Assembly: GCA_020050435.1 (NCBI GenBank)
Contig: JAGVKQ010000030.1
Location: forward strand, 49,709 to 113,708
DNA: 64,000 nucleotides
Direction of reading: 5' to 3'
From: Candidatus Caenarcanales bacterium
GTDB taxonomy: Bacteria; Cyanobacteriota; Vampirovibrionia; 2-02-FULL-35-15
A program made the position numbers and the translations under genes. Shown here in pieces: positions 37,873 through 46,061 of this stretch. Position 1 is the first letter of the stretch, and every line of letters starts with the position of its first letter. The notes below the pieces were generated by a model that was given only the letters and a program-made list of their open reading frames with translations, was not told the DNA's origin and ran no database searches.

Positions 37873-39231
37873 ATGCTTTTTGACAGATTTTTTTTAGGTG
37901 GCTTAATTTTAGGAACCTGGGCTTTTATAAGGCTTTTTGAGGAGTTGCTTCCTGATAGAGCTTTAAACTACTTACCTAAGCCACTTGCCATGTATGCAGT
38001 TCTTATATTTGTAGCTTCAATGACTTTTTATAGTGCCTGGCTCTTTTTAGTACAAAGAAGAAAAGGTTATTTCAAAACAAGATTTGAAAACACTTCTAAT
38101 CAAATTCCTACTTTAAATAGCTATCCAAACATAGATATTTTTGTTGCAGCTCACAATGAGGAGAAAGTAATAGGATCAACCTTAGAAAACTTATTAGCAT
38201 TGAATTATCCAAACTATAAAATCTATGTAATAAACGATCGCTCTACTGACTCCACAAAAGATATCTTAGATAAATATTGTTCTCAATTCCCAGAGAAAAT
38301 AAAAGCATTTCATAGAAACAATGAAAACAGCTATGGTAAAGCTGCTGGATTAAATTTTGCTACAAGAAACACTAGCAGTGAATTAATAGCAGTATTTGAT
38401 GCAGATGCAAGGATAGATTCAGATTATCTTCTAAAGATGGCTCCTTACCTTGAAGAAGAAAATGTAGCTGCTGTTCAATCTCAAAAAAGAATTTTAAATG
38501 CAAGCTCAAACTATTTAACGACATTGCAAGAAAATGAGTTTTGCATGGATAATTACTTTCAATGTGGAAGAGATGCCATAGGTGGACACGTAGAACTCCG
38601 AGGAAATGGACTTATCATTAAAAGAGATATTCTTATAAGCATAGGGTATTGGGATGAACAAACACTTACTGATGATTTAGAGCTTTCCACAAGGCTCCAT
38701 GTAAATGGCTACCAGATTAGGTTTTGTCCAGAAACCATGGTTTTAGAACAAGCACCCATGGACTTAAAATCTCTTTTTTTACAAAGACTTCGCTGGGCAG
38801 AAGGTAGCCTGAGAAGATATTTAACTCACATACCAAAAATATTTGGACCAAATAAAGAAACTAGACTACACCAGCAGTTTGACTCATTTGTATTCTTAAG
38901 TCAGTTTGCTATTCCTATCTGGATTTCCCTGGATTTAATTGGTGTAATAATAAGATATTTTCAAGATCAACAAACTCACTTCACCAGCATTATGCTCATC
39001 TCATTTGCAATTTGGCTGATTACTCTTGCAAATTTAACTTTTGGATTAAGAATATATAGGAACTGTTCATGGAGAACAAGTTTTAAAAGAGCCATAGAAA
39101 CCAATCTTTATCTTATGGGATTTTGGACTCCAGTAGTTTTACTTACTGTAAGAAAAGTTTTATTTAGCAGAACTATCGGCAAATGGCATAGAACTGAACA
39201 CTATACTGAAGTAGAATTAGAGAAAACTTAA
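37873..39231 (+). CDS. Membrane glycosyltransferase, family GT2
   Basis: This is a processive-type glycosyltransferase like those that make poly-GlcNAc, hyaluronan or cellulose. Two N-terminal membrane helices precede the catalytic domain: DIFVAAHNEEKVIGSTLENL, the nucleotide-binding INDRSTD, the metal-binding DADA in AVFDADARI, the acceptor-side Asp in TDDLELSTRLH and the QRLRW motif (LQRLRWAEGSLRRY). Several C-terminal helices end the 452-residue chain. It lies 9 bases downstream of the LCP gene, and its polymer is probably the LCP substrate. A long hairpin follows it. Confidence 0.9.
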   Translation: MLFDRFFLGGLILGTWAFIRLFEELLPDRALNYLPKPLAMYAVLIFVASMTFYSAWLFLVQRRKGYFKTRFENTSNQIPTLNSYPNIDIFVAAHNEEKVIGSTLENLLALNYPNYKIYVINDRSTDSTKDILDKYCSQFPEKIKAFHRNNENSYGKAAGLNFATRNTSSELIAVFDADARIDSDYLLKMAPYLEEENVAAVQSQKRILNASSNYLTTLQENEFCMDNYFQCGRDAIGGHVELRGNGLIIKRDILISIGYWDEQTLTDDLELSTRLHVNGYQIRFCPETMVLEQAPMDLKSLFLQRLRWAEGSLRRYLTHIPKIFGPNKETRLHQQFDSFVFLSQFAIPIWISLDLIGVIIRYFQDQQTHFTSIMLISFAIWLITLANLTFGLRIYRNCSWRTSFKRAIETNLYLMGFWTPVVLLTVRKVLFSRTIGKWHRTEHYTEVELEKT

Positions 39232-39243
39232 GTTATAATAGTT

Positions 39244-39319
39244 ATAGTCCCATGGTCCAATAGTCTTATGGTCTTTTTCAAAATACAAAGACCATGAGAC
39301 AATGAGACTATAAGACCAT
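39244..39319 (+). repeat. Long inverted repeat made of an ATGGTCT-like unit
   Basis: Arms 39244-39274 and 39289-39319 match at about 23 of 31 positions. Each arm consists of about four copies of an 8-base unit of the type TATGGTCT or its variants (CATGGTCC, AATAGTCT). It lies after the glycosyltransferase gene and may stop its transcription, though no T-run follows the right arm. Confidence 0.6.
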
Positions 39320-39335
39320 ATAAAAATAGGGTTTC

Positions 39336-40991
39336 ATGAAATTATTAGATTTTCTATTCAAAAGATTAAAATCATATGGTGTTGATCACGTATTTGGAAT
39401 ACCTGGCGAATCAGTACATGTACACTTTCACTACCTTGAAAAAAGTTCTTTAAAAACAGTAACAATGACTCATGAACCATCAGTAGGATACGCCACCGAT
39501 GCATATTCCAGAATACGTGGTTTAGGAGCTGCTCTGGTTAGCTATGGTGTAGGCTCTTTAAATCTGGTGAATGCTGTAGGTCAGGCATATGCAGAATGCT
39601 CACCCATGGTGGTAATCAGCGGTGGTCCTGGAGTAAGTGAAAGAAAAAAATATGCACATCTTCACCATAAAATCAGAACTTATGAAACCCACCAAAGAGT
39701 AATGAGTGAAATAACTGCTCTTAGTATCATCGTAGATAATCCCATTACTGCAGGAAAAGAAATTGACCGTGCATTGAGCATGGCAGTTATGTATAAAAAG
39801 CCTGTTTACATAGAAATTCCTAGAGACATGGGCGAAATAGAAATCGTTGAAGAGCCTTTTCAGAGTCCACTACTACCAGAAGACAATCAAGCATTAAATG
39901 AAGCACTTGATGAAATAGTTTTAATGTTAAACAATGCTAAAAATCCTGTAATCATTGCAGATGCAGAATTGTCCAGAATAGGACTTCAAAAAGAGTTAAT
40001 TACTTTTGCTGAAAGAGTAAATATTCCTGTAGCATCAACTATTCTGGGGAAATCAATATTTCCAGAAGAACATGATCTTTCAATGGGAGTTTATTTCGGT
40101 CAGTTGAGTAATCCTAAAGTCGCAGAGTTTATTCATAACTCTGATTTTAGATTAATGCTTGGTGTAATTTTAAGTGATATAAATCTTGGAATGTTTACTG
40201 CAAAGTTTTCACCAGATGATGCCATCTCTGCAAACATCGATGGCTTAAAAGTAAAAAATCATTTTTATCCACAGATTGGTTTAAGTTTCTTCATGAAAGG
40301 ATTACTAGAAAGAAAAGATATAAAAAAACACAACACTACTTTTCCTAGAATCCAAGTTCCAAATTACCCTACTGGGAAAGACTCAGATCCTATTACAGTT
40401 AAAGCAATGCTCACTATGACTAATGACTTTATCGATAAAGGTTACAGGGTGGTTTGTGATGTGGGTGATTGTCTTTTCGGTGGACAAGAATTACAAACAA
40501 AAGGTGGTTCTACATTTTTATCCCCAGCTTACTATCTGAGTATGGGCTTTGCAATACCAGGAGCTATCGGTGCTCAAATAGCCGATCCTAGTAGAAGACC
40601 ATTAGTGATGGTCGGAGATGGTGCATTTCAAATGACAGGATTTGAAGTGATTACCATGGCAAAATTAAAATTAAATCCTATAATCATTTTATTCAATAAC
40701 ACTATTTATGCCACATTGAGATATTGTGAACCACCAGCTACAGCACAAAGACATGACTTACCTAGACTTGATTATGCAAAAATAGCTGAAGATTTAGGTG
40801 GAGTAGGAATATCAGTTAAAACAGTGGAAGACTTTAAAAAAGCTCTTGAAAAAGCAAAATCTACCAATGATACATTTGCTCTTCTTGATGTACATTTAGA
40901 TGAATACGATATTTCTCCAGCCCTAAAAACATTTGGACAAAGTTTGGGGACTTTTGTGGAAGCTAGTGCAGCAGGGAAATTGAAGGGTTAA
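39336..40991 (+). CDS. TPP-dependent 2-keto acid decarboxylase (indolepyruvate/phenylpyruvate type)
   Basis: The protein has the three domains of the pyruvate decarboxylase group. The catalytic Glu is E47 in MTHEPSVGYATDAYSR, the HH pair is H110-H111 in YAHLHHK, and the TPP/Mg site is GDGAF near 428 with NN 26-27 residues later (GDGAFQMTGFEVITM to LFNNTIYATL). The length of 551 residues fits. It resembles indolepyruvate or phenylpyruvate decarboxylases, which turn aromatic 2-keto acids into aldehydes; the exact substrate cannot be read from the sequence. It is monocistronic, with a hairpin on each side. Confidence 0.85.
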   Translation: MKLLDFLFKRLKSYGVDHVFGIPGESVHVHFHYLEKSSLKTVTMTHEPSVGYATDAYSRIRGLGAALVSYGVGSLNLVNAVGQAYAECSPMVVISGGPGVSERKKYAHLHHKIRTYETHQRVMSEITALSIIVDNPITAGKEIDRALSMAVMYKKPVYIEIPRDMGEIEIVEEPFQSPLLPEDNQALNEALDEIVLMLNNAKNPVIIADAELSRIGLQKELITFAERVNIPVASTILGKSIFPEEHDLSMGVYFGQLSNPKVAEFIHNSDFRLMLGVILSDINLGMFTAKFSPDDAISANIDGLKVKNHFYPQIGLSFFMKGLLERKDIKKHNTTFPRIQVPNYPTGKDSDPITVKAMLTMTNDFIDKGYRVVCDVGDCLFGGQELQTKGGSTFLSPAYYLSMGFAIPGAIGAQIADPSRRPLVMVGDGAFQMTGFEVITMAKLKLNPIIILFNNTIYATLRYCEPPATAQRHDLPRLDYAKIAEDLGGVGISVKTVEDFKKALEKAKSTNDTFALLDVHLDEYDISPALKTFGQSLGTFVEASAAGKLKG

Positions 40992-41001
40992 AGGATTTCT
41001 T

Positions 41002-41024
41002 CAAGATCGCAAATTGCGACCTTG
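41002..41024. repeat. Palindrome between two convergent genes
   Basis: CAAGATCGCAA, one base, and TTGCGACCTTG pair with one mismatch. It lies between the decarboxylase and cdsA stops and probably serves as their shared end signal, although the T-run (GGTTTTT) is 12 bases away. Confidence 0.6.
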
Positions 41025-41035
41025 ATAAGAGGTTT

Positions 41036-41869
41036 TTAAAACCTACCTAAAACCACCCAAAGTAAATAGAAATAAACTGCCCACAATACAAAGAAATAGC
41101 TGTCTAATCTATCTAAAATTCCACCATGCGATAGTAATAAATTTCCAGAGTCTTTTAACCCAGCATCTCTTTTTAAGAGTGATTCAAACAAGTCACCAAA
41201 CTGACTAAAAATACCTGCAATTACCCCTATCATTACTCCATGAAATAAATTATGATTAAAGGCCTCTTGATTAAAATAAACCAATGTAAGAGTCATTAAA
41301 AGGCTAAATACAAAGCCACTAAGTGAACCTTCAAAAGTTTTCTTTGGGCTAATTTCTGGTTTAAGTGGATTTTTACCAAAGATTTTTCCACCAAAATATG
41401 CACCGATATCACAGTAAGCTACTGCAAGAATAGTAACTATTACATAAATAAATCCCAACTCTCTAATTAAAAGAAAAAAGCTAGGTAAAAGTCCTGTATA
41501 AACAAAACCTAATACTGATGCTCCAATATCTGAAATACTGGCAATAGGCTCATTTTTATTTCCCCTAAAAATAAGTCTAAAGAAACATCCAATTACTCCA
41601 AAAGTAAAAACAAAAACATAAAGCTTAAGGGGAAGATCTGAAGGATAACCAAAAACGGGGAGAGATGTAGTGAACCAAAATAATATTCCTACAAATCTAA
41701 TCCACCATTTAGATGGGTGAATCCCTTTGGCACGAACTATATTTATATACTCAGAAGTAACTTGAAGTGTAACAAAAAGCCCAATTAAAGACAAAACCCA
41801 TCCACCTATATAAAGGCAAATAAAGAAAAATACAAAAACAGAAAGCCCAACTAAAAATCTATTGTTCAT
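41036..41869 (-). CDS. cdsA: Phosphatidate cytidylyltransferase
   Basis: CdsA makes CDP-diacylglycerol, the branch point of phospholipid synthesis, in the membrane. The family signature is complete: ESLLKRDAGLKDSG followed by SHGGILDRLDSY. The upstream metal- and substrate-related segment KKTFEGSLSGF is also present. About seven to eight membrane helices cover the 277 residues, a normal length. It is convergent with the decarboxylase and divergent from the fixC-like gene, with 66 bases between the starts. Confidence 0.95.
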   Translation of the reverse strand: MNNRFLVGLSVFVFFFICLYIGGWVLSLIGLFVTLQVTSEYINIVRAKGIHPSKWWIRFVGILFWFTTSLPVFGYPSDLPLKLYVFVFTFGVIGCFFRLIFRGNKNEPIASISDIGASVLGFVYTGLLPSFFLLIRELGFIYVIVTILAVAYCDIGAYFGGKIFGKNPLKPEISPKKTFEGSLSGFVFSLLMTLTLVYFNQEAFNHNLFHGVMIGVIAGIFSQFGDLFESLLKRDAGLKDSGNLLLSHGGILDRLDSYFFVLWAVYFYLLWVVLGRF

Positions 41870-41935
41870 TTCAATATTATACTTTAGCTACTAAGAATGG
41901 GAATTACATAATAAATACGATATTATATTTAAGAG

Positions 41936-43060
41936 ATGCCTGAGAAAAGCAAATATGACGTAATTATAGTAGGGGGAGGTCCATGCGGGCTTTCATGTGG
42001 AAAGATATTAGCTGACAATGGCATTAAAACACTTTTAATACAAAGATCCACTCATGGCAACAGTCAATCATTTTACAGTGGACTAGTATATGAGGATTCT
42101 TTAAAAGGTATATTCAGTAAGTTTTGGGAAGGAAAACCTCAAGCACCTTTTGAAAGGTTTTTATCTAAACAAAAATCTTATATTTTAGACAAAGACTCAT
42201 TCACTTCCACAGATACTGATTTAAAAAATGGAAACAATTTTGTTGTAAATAGAAATAATTTCAATGCCTGGATGACTAAACAGCTAGATAAAGCTGGAGC
42301 AGATATTTTAGATGAAACTATAGTTAGAGGATTGATTATTGAAGATGAAAAAGTAGTAGGCGTAAAAACTGACTCATTAGAGTTTTATGCTGATACTGTA
42401 GTTATTTCTGAAGGGGTAAAATCAATACTTTGTAAAAAAGCAGGGCTTAGGAAAGGGGAGATTACACCCGATGAACTTTATCTATTCGTAGAGGAAGTTT
42501 TAGAGTTGCCATCTAAAACTATAGAAGAAAGATTTGAGCTGGAAACAGGTCAAGGAATTGCAGGGAAATTTTTTCCACAAAAGTTTTTCAATCTTGAAAG
42601 TATTGGATATTTTCATACAAATAAAAAATCAATAACCATTGGAGTAGGAGTGTCATTTTCAGACTTAATAAAGACTGCTATAAATATTAATTTTTGCATT
42701 GAAGGTATAAAAATTCATCCGCTATTTAAAGACCTTATCAGAGGATCAGAAACTATTAAATACGCTTCCTACATGCTTCCAAGAAAAATATGGAAACCCA
42801 ACTCAAATCCAAAAAATCTTTATGGGGATGGTTATATGATAATAGGAGGCTCTTCACTAGTATTAGATATAAACAGTCCAGATATTTCATCCCTACCAAT
42901 GCTCACCAGCAAACTTGCTGCTGAAGCAATAATTTCTAAAAACCCTTCTTCCTATCAGCGGTCTCTCATAAAGGTAGTCAAAGAATTAACCGATAGAGAC
43001 GTTGCAAGCAACGTCTCTACAGTGGATCTCTCCAAAACAACTGCTGTGGGTGACATTTAA
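41936..43060 (+). CDS. FixC-like FAD-dependent oxidoreductase (ETF-quinone oxidoreductase type)
   Basis: The N-terminal Rossmann motif VIIVGGGPCGLSCGKILADNG binds FAD. A second conserved region is FYADTVVISEGVKSIL. The end of the chain matches the geranylgeranyl reductase/FixC group in YGDGYMIIGGSSLVLD. At 374 residues it is shorter than most FixC proteins (about 430). FixC passes electrons between electron-transfer flavoprotein and quinone, together with the ferredoxin FixX, whose gene starts at the very next base. FixA and FixB are not in the window. Residues 354-362 (RDVASNVST) are encoded by a dispersed palindrome. TATTAT lies 9 bases before the start, with no ribosome site. Confidence 0.85.
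   Translation: MPEKSKYDVIIVGGGPCGLSCGKILADNGIKTLLIQRSTHGNSQSFYSGLVYEDSLKGIFSKFWEGKPQAPFERFLSKQKSYILDKDSFTSTDTDLKNGNNFVVNRNNFNAWMTKQLDKAGADILDETIVRGLIIEDEKVVGVKTDSLEFYADTVVISEGVKSILCKKAGLRKGEITPDELYLFVEEVLELPSKTIEERFELETGQGIAGKFFPQKFFNLESIGYFHTNKKSITIGVGVSFSDLIKTAININFCIEGIKIHPLFKDLIRGSETIKYASYMLPRKIWKPNSNPKNLYGDGYMIIGGSSLVLDINSPDISSLPMLTSKLAAEAIISKNPSSYQRSLIKVVKELTDRDVASNVSTVDLSKTTAVGDI
42994..43019. repeat. TAGAGACGTTG palindrome inside the fixC-like gene
   Basis: TAGAGACGTTG, CAAG and CAACGTCTCTA form a perfect 11-bp stem, identical in its arms to the ftsZ terminator at 24759-24785. It is translated in frame as RDVASNVST, 12 residues before the stop. Confidence 0.85.
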
Positions 43061-43369
43061 ATGGCAAGACCTAAAAAAGAAAATAAAGTTGAATTAATGG
43101 GCATTCATGAGAAATTGCTCATCAATAAATTCCGTCCAGATACTGAGATTCACATTAAAGTTAATCTTGACGCTTGCCTGGTTTGTAAAAACAAAGAATG
43201 TACAAAATTCTGCCCTTCAAGGGTTTTTACCTGGTCTGAAGCGGATGACCAATTATTAGTAACATATGAAAACTGCTTAGAATGCGGTGCTTGTAAAAGT
43301 GGCTGTCCTTATGAAGCCATAGAATATAAGCATCCTAGCGGAGGATATGGCGTAGGACAAGGCATATAA
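43061..43369 (+). CDS. FixX-like ferredoxin
   Basis: A small iron-sulfur protein of 102 residues. The C-terminal cluster motif is CLECGACKSGCPYEAI, and further Cys lie in DACLVCKNKECTKFCPSRVF, the FixX arrangement. The start codon follows the stop of the fixC-like gene without a gap (TAAATG), so the two are translationally coupled and should form one electron-transfer unit to the quinone pool. The last residues (HPSGGYGVGQGI) match the FixX C-terminus. An inverted repeat, GGCATAT...ATATGCC, surrounds its stop. Confidence 0.9.
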   Translation: MARPKKENKVELMGIHEKLLINKFRPDTEIHIKVNLDACLVCKNKECTKFCPSRVFTWSEADDQLLVTYENCLECGACKSGCPYEAIEYKHPSGGYGVGQGI

Positions 43370-43404
43370 GACTGAAAAGACTAGGAGCATATGCCTTATC
43401 AGCC

Positions 43405-44967
43405 ATGTTCTATAATAGACACATGATCTCCAAAGCCATAAAAAGCATTTACACGATTTACAGGGAAATATTTTCCCAATTAGGTTTTCAAGGGATTAAA
43501 AGACTAACTGCATTTTTTACTTTTGCATTTAAGCTGAGCTTATATGTATGGTTTGAAAACAAGGACTTTCTAACAAAAAACCACACAATATTTTCAATAG
43601 CTGAAAAATTTGACCCTTTACTTAAATTACCAAAACCTGAAAGAGAAGTAAAAAGAGCAAAGTGGGTTTTAGAACAGATTCTTGAACTTGGAAGTACCTT
43701 TATAAAACTTGGGCAGGTAATGTCTACAAGAGCTGACTTGATTCCTCTTACTTACATGAAAGAGCTTGCAAAACTTCAGGACGAAATACCACCTTTTGAC
43801 GATGACTTAGCATTTAAAACAATTCAGGAAGAACTTAAAAAGCCATTAACAAGTATTTTTGCTGAGGTAGATAAAGTAACTTTGGCTTCTGGAAGCTTAG
43901 GGCAGGTTTACAGAGCAAAACTTTTAGATTCAAATAAAGAAGTAATAATAAAGGTTCAAAAGCCAGATTTAAGAGACATAATAGAACAAGATATTTTTAT
44001 TCTTAGAACAATATCCAAAGAAGCTTCAAAATATCCTGAACTAGTAAGAGGCACAGATTTTGAATCACTTTTAGATGAATTTCTCAAGGTGCTCCATGAA
44101 GAAATAGATTATATACAAGAAGGAAAAAGCTGTGATCACTTTAGAAAAAACTTCAAGGGCTATTATAGAGTTTATGTTCCTAAAGTTTACTGGCAATACA
44201 CGACTAGAAAAGTTATTACTCTTGAATATATAAAAGGCTATAAAATAACAGAAAAAGAAGAGATGCTTACTGCTGGCATGAACCTAAAAGAAATTACCAG
44301 AGAAGGTTGTAATATTTATTTAAAACAGCTTTTAACTGATGGCTTCTTTCATGCAGATCCACACCCTGGAAATCTTAGAATAATGGAAGATGGAAGACTT
44401 GCATTTTTTGATTTTGGAATGGTTGGGCATGTGTCTAAAGAGTTACAAATAAAACTTGTAAACACTATGATTCATTTGATAAGTAAAGATTACAGAGGAG
44501 TAGTAGAAGATTTTGCTGCATTGGGATTACTAGATAAAAACTGTACAAATTTAGATGACGTAGCAAAGGACATAAAGCCACTTTATGATGCTCGTTTTGA
44601 ATCTGACAATGAAATTAAAGCCAGCTTTAAACAAATACTTGAAGACATGGCTGAGATTGTTTATAAATATAAATTTAGACTCCCTGTAGAACTAGCACTT
44701 ATTATCAGAGCACTATTAACATTAGAAGGATTGGGACACTCATTAGACCCAGACTTTAATGTAATAAGAGCTTTCATACCATTCATTCAAAGATACATGT
44801 TTACTAAAGAAGGTGCATGGCTTAGAGAACATATAACAGATAAATTATTTTCAGGTAGTTTAGGACTTCAAAATCCTGACTTAATTTTAAGAAACAATCA
44901 AATTATCTATGAAGAAATCATAGGTGATTTTAAAAATAAGTTTATAGAAGTAGTAAGTTATAATTAA
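43405..44967 (+). CDS. ABC1/UbiB-family atypical kinase
   Basis: ABC1 (UbiB/AarF) proteins support quinone synthesis or membrane lipid handling as atypical kinases or ATPases. The family signature KxGQ is in FIKLGQVMSTRADLIP (101-104), the Ala-rich loop is replaced here by LASGSLGQVYRAKL, and VIIKVQKP gives the Lys. The catalytic segments DGFFHADPHPGNLRI and LAFFDFGMVGHV are intact. The length of 520 residues is typical. A start at 43423 (MISKAIK) is equally possible. It lies 35 bases after the FixX-like gene, so the three genes may form a quinone-related operon. Confidence 0.9.
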   Translation: MFYNRHMISKAIKSIYTIYREIFSQLGFQGIKRLTAFFTFAFKLSLYVWFENKDFLTKNHTIFSIAEKFDPLLKLPKPEREVKRAKWVLEQILELGSTFIKLGQVMSTRADLIPLTYMKELAKLQDEIPPFDDDLAFKTIQEELKKPLTSIFAEVDKVTLASGSLGQVYRAKLLDSNKEVIIKVQKPDLRDIIEQDIFILRTISKEASKYPELVRGTDFESLLDEFLKVLHEEIDYIQEGKSCDHFRKNFKGYYRVYVPKVYWQYTTRKVITLEYIKGYKITEKEEMLTAGMNLKEITREGCNIYLKQLLTDGFFHADPHPGNLRIMEDGRLAFFDFGMVGHVSKELQIKLVNTMIHLISKDYRGVVEDFAALGLLDKNCTNLDDVAKDIKPLYDARFESDNEIKASFKQILEDMAEIVYKYKFRLPVELALIIRALLTLEGLGHSLDPDFNVIRAFIPFIQRYMFTKEGAWLREHITDKLFSGSLGLQNPDLILRNNQIIYEEIIGDFKNKFIEVVSYN

Positions 44968-45026
44968 AAGTTGAGCCTACGAATTTAGTCTCGATCTTGA
45001 ATTCTGATTTTCTAATTCTCTAGAAA

Positions 45027-45099
45027 GGGCCCATAGCTCAGTTGGTAGAGCGCTTCCATGGCATGGAATAGGTCAGGAGTTCGAATCTCCTTGGGTCCA
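45027..45099 (+). tRNA. tRNA-Ala (anticodon GGC)
   Basis: The 73 bases fold into a full cloverleaf: a 7-bp acceptor stem with the alanine identity pair G3-U70, D arm GCTC/GAGC, anticodon stem CTTCC/GGAAT (one C-U mismatch at 27-43), loop ATGGCAT giving anticodon GGC, variable loop AGGTC and T arm AGGAG/CTCCT with TTCGAAT. The discriminator is A73, and no CCA is encoded. The 3' end is copied about 118 bases downstream. Confidence 0.95.
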
Positions 45100-45220
45100 A
45101 ATCATTTATTAATTTAATTCTCTATTCTTAGTTTAAAAGTACGGTTCCCGCCCGCCCACAAAGTGGGCGCGGCGAGGCTCGCTCAGCGAAGCTGAGCGGC
45201 GACTCCGATTGGGTCCAAAT
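45091..45220 (+). repeat. Duplicated tRNA 3' tail with two G+C-rich hairpins between
   Basis: TTGGGTCCAAAT occurs at the tRNA 3' end (45091-45102) and again at 45209-45220, each preceded by CTCC. Between them lie two perfect G+C-rich hairpins: CGCCCAC-AAA-GTGGGCG at 45153-45169 and GCTCAGC-GAA-GCTGAGC at 45181-45197. The spacer is far richer in G+C than its surroundings. It has the look of a small palindromic insertion or an att-like scar. Confidence 0.7.
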
Positions 45221-45223
45221 TTA

Positions 45224-45277
45224 GTTTCAAGATGTAAGGAGAACCTGATAGTTTAGGTTCTGAGTTCTCCTTGAAAC
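45224..45277 (-). terminator. Long hairpin downstream of the gene at 45304
   Basis: GTTTCAAG and AAGGAGAAC pair with GTTCTCCTTGAAAC, and AGAACC pairs inside with GGTTCT. It lies just after the stop of the minus-strand gene at 45304. No long T-run follows, so termination is only probable. Confidence 0.55.
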
Positions 45278-45303
45278 TTACTACTTAATTCTTGCAACTT
45301 ATT

Positions 45304-45624
45304 TTAGCCAACGGCTACATCAGCTACACAAATATTTAATCCACCTGATACTGCATCTTGTGCTTGATGGAAAATTAATTGCTTGTGGTAATAGGAAGCT
45401 ACCCTTCCTTTTATTTTCAAAGTATGACTATTTACTTCATCAAAAGTTAAACCACGAACTGGTACACCTCTTGCTAAAATATTTTCTGCTATTTGATCAA
45501 TCACTTCTACAGAGAATAAAAAGTTGGAAGTAAACACTCTTGCTAAGGTATACTTTAAAGCTTTACTTTTCGTTTCTCTATTACTTGGAATAGATAACCA
45601 AGGGTTTACACCATATGCATGCAT
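45304..45624 (-). CDS. Small BON-like protein, 106 aa
   Basis: About residues 43-106 follow the BON-domain pattern: an amphipathic helix (VIDQIAENILARG), a strand, the core HTLKIKGRVASYYHKQLIF and a closing helix-strand ending ICVADVAV. The GRVxSYYHKQL phrase is typical of BON-type domains in several phyla. BON domains bind phospholipid or partner proteins. The N-terminal 40 residues are basic and polar, with no signal peptide. A ribosome site (AAGGAA) precedes the ATG. It is 19 bases downstream of the gene at 45644 and probably shares its transcript. Confidence 0.6.
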   Translation of the reverse strand: MHAYGVNPWLSIPSNRETKSKALKYTLARVFTSNFLFSVEVIDQIAENILARGVPVRGLTFDEVNSHTLKIKGRVASYYHKQLIFHQAQDAVSGGLNICVADVAVG

Positions 45625-45643
45625 TTATAAATTCCTTAAATAT

Positions 45644-45847
45644 TTATGATGAAAATCCTGATTGACGAGCCAAAAATGCATGCATATGAGCACGTGGAGA
45701 ACCTGAATGAGCTGGGTATACGGTTGGCTGTGAGGTTCTAGAATTATCTTGTACGCCTGAATCTGAATTAGAAGGACTAGCTACTTGTGTCCTGTTTGAT
45801 GTTGGACGAACTGCACTACTTAAACCATGAACTAATGAAAACTGCAT
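45644..45847 (-). CDS. Small Ser-rich hypothetical protein, 67 aa
   Basis: A good ribosome site (AAGGAT) lies 5 bases before the ATG. The product is low-complexity, rich in Ser, Gln, Asn, Arg and Thr, with no hydrophobic segment and probably no stable fold. It is the first gene of a likely two-gene unit with the BON-like gene. Its existence rests on the start signal and on its spacing to the next gene. Confidence 0.5.
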   Translation of the reverse strand: MQFSLVHGLSSAVRPTSNRTQVASPSNSDSGVQDNSRTSQPTVYPAHSGSPRAHMHAFLARQSGFSS

Positions 45848-45973
45848 ATTAATATCCTTAAAAAATTTGCATCATTGCACGGATTAAAGATTGTACGGGT
45901 TTTGCAGTGTTTTTACATTGATATTTATAAAATTTTCATATTTAATGAGAAAATAGTGCTTTTTCAATAAAAA

Positions 45974-46001
45974 GGACCCGTCCGATTCACTCGGCGGGTC
46001 C
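45974..46001 (-). terminator. Rho-independent terminator of the channel-like gene
   Basis: GGACCCG-T-CCGA and TCGG-CGGGTCC form a strong G+C-rich stem. On the minus strand it is followed by TTTTTATT. It lies 61 bases after the stop of the gene at 46062. Confidence 0.8.
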
Positions 46002-46028
46002 GATAAAACGTATTGTTTTAAAGCAGGA

Positions 46029-46049
46029 GACTTCAGCTTGTCTGAAGTC
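46029..46049. repeat. Perfect hairpin after the channel-like gene
   Basis: GACTTCAG, CTTGT and CTGAAGTC form a perfect 8-bp stem, 13 bases beyond the stop at 46062. Confidence 0.6.
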
Positions 46050-46061
46050 CCAAAAACGAAG

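Noticed and set aside
45091..45220. Second tRNA gene after tRNA-Ala
   Set aside because: Only the 3' tail is repeated. No acceptor 5' strand, D arm or anticodon arm can be folded from the spacer.
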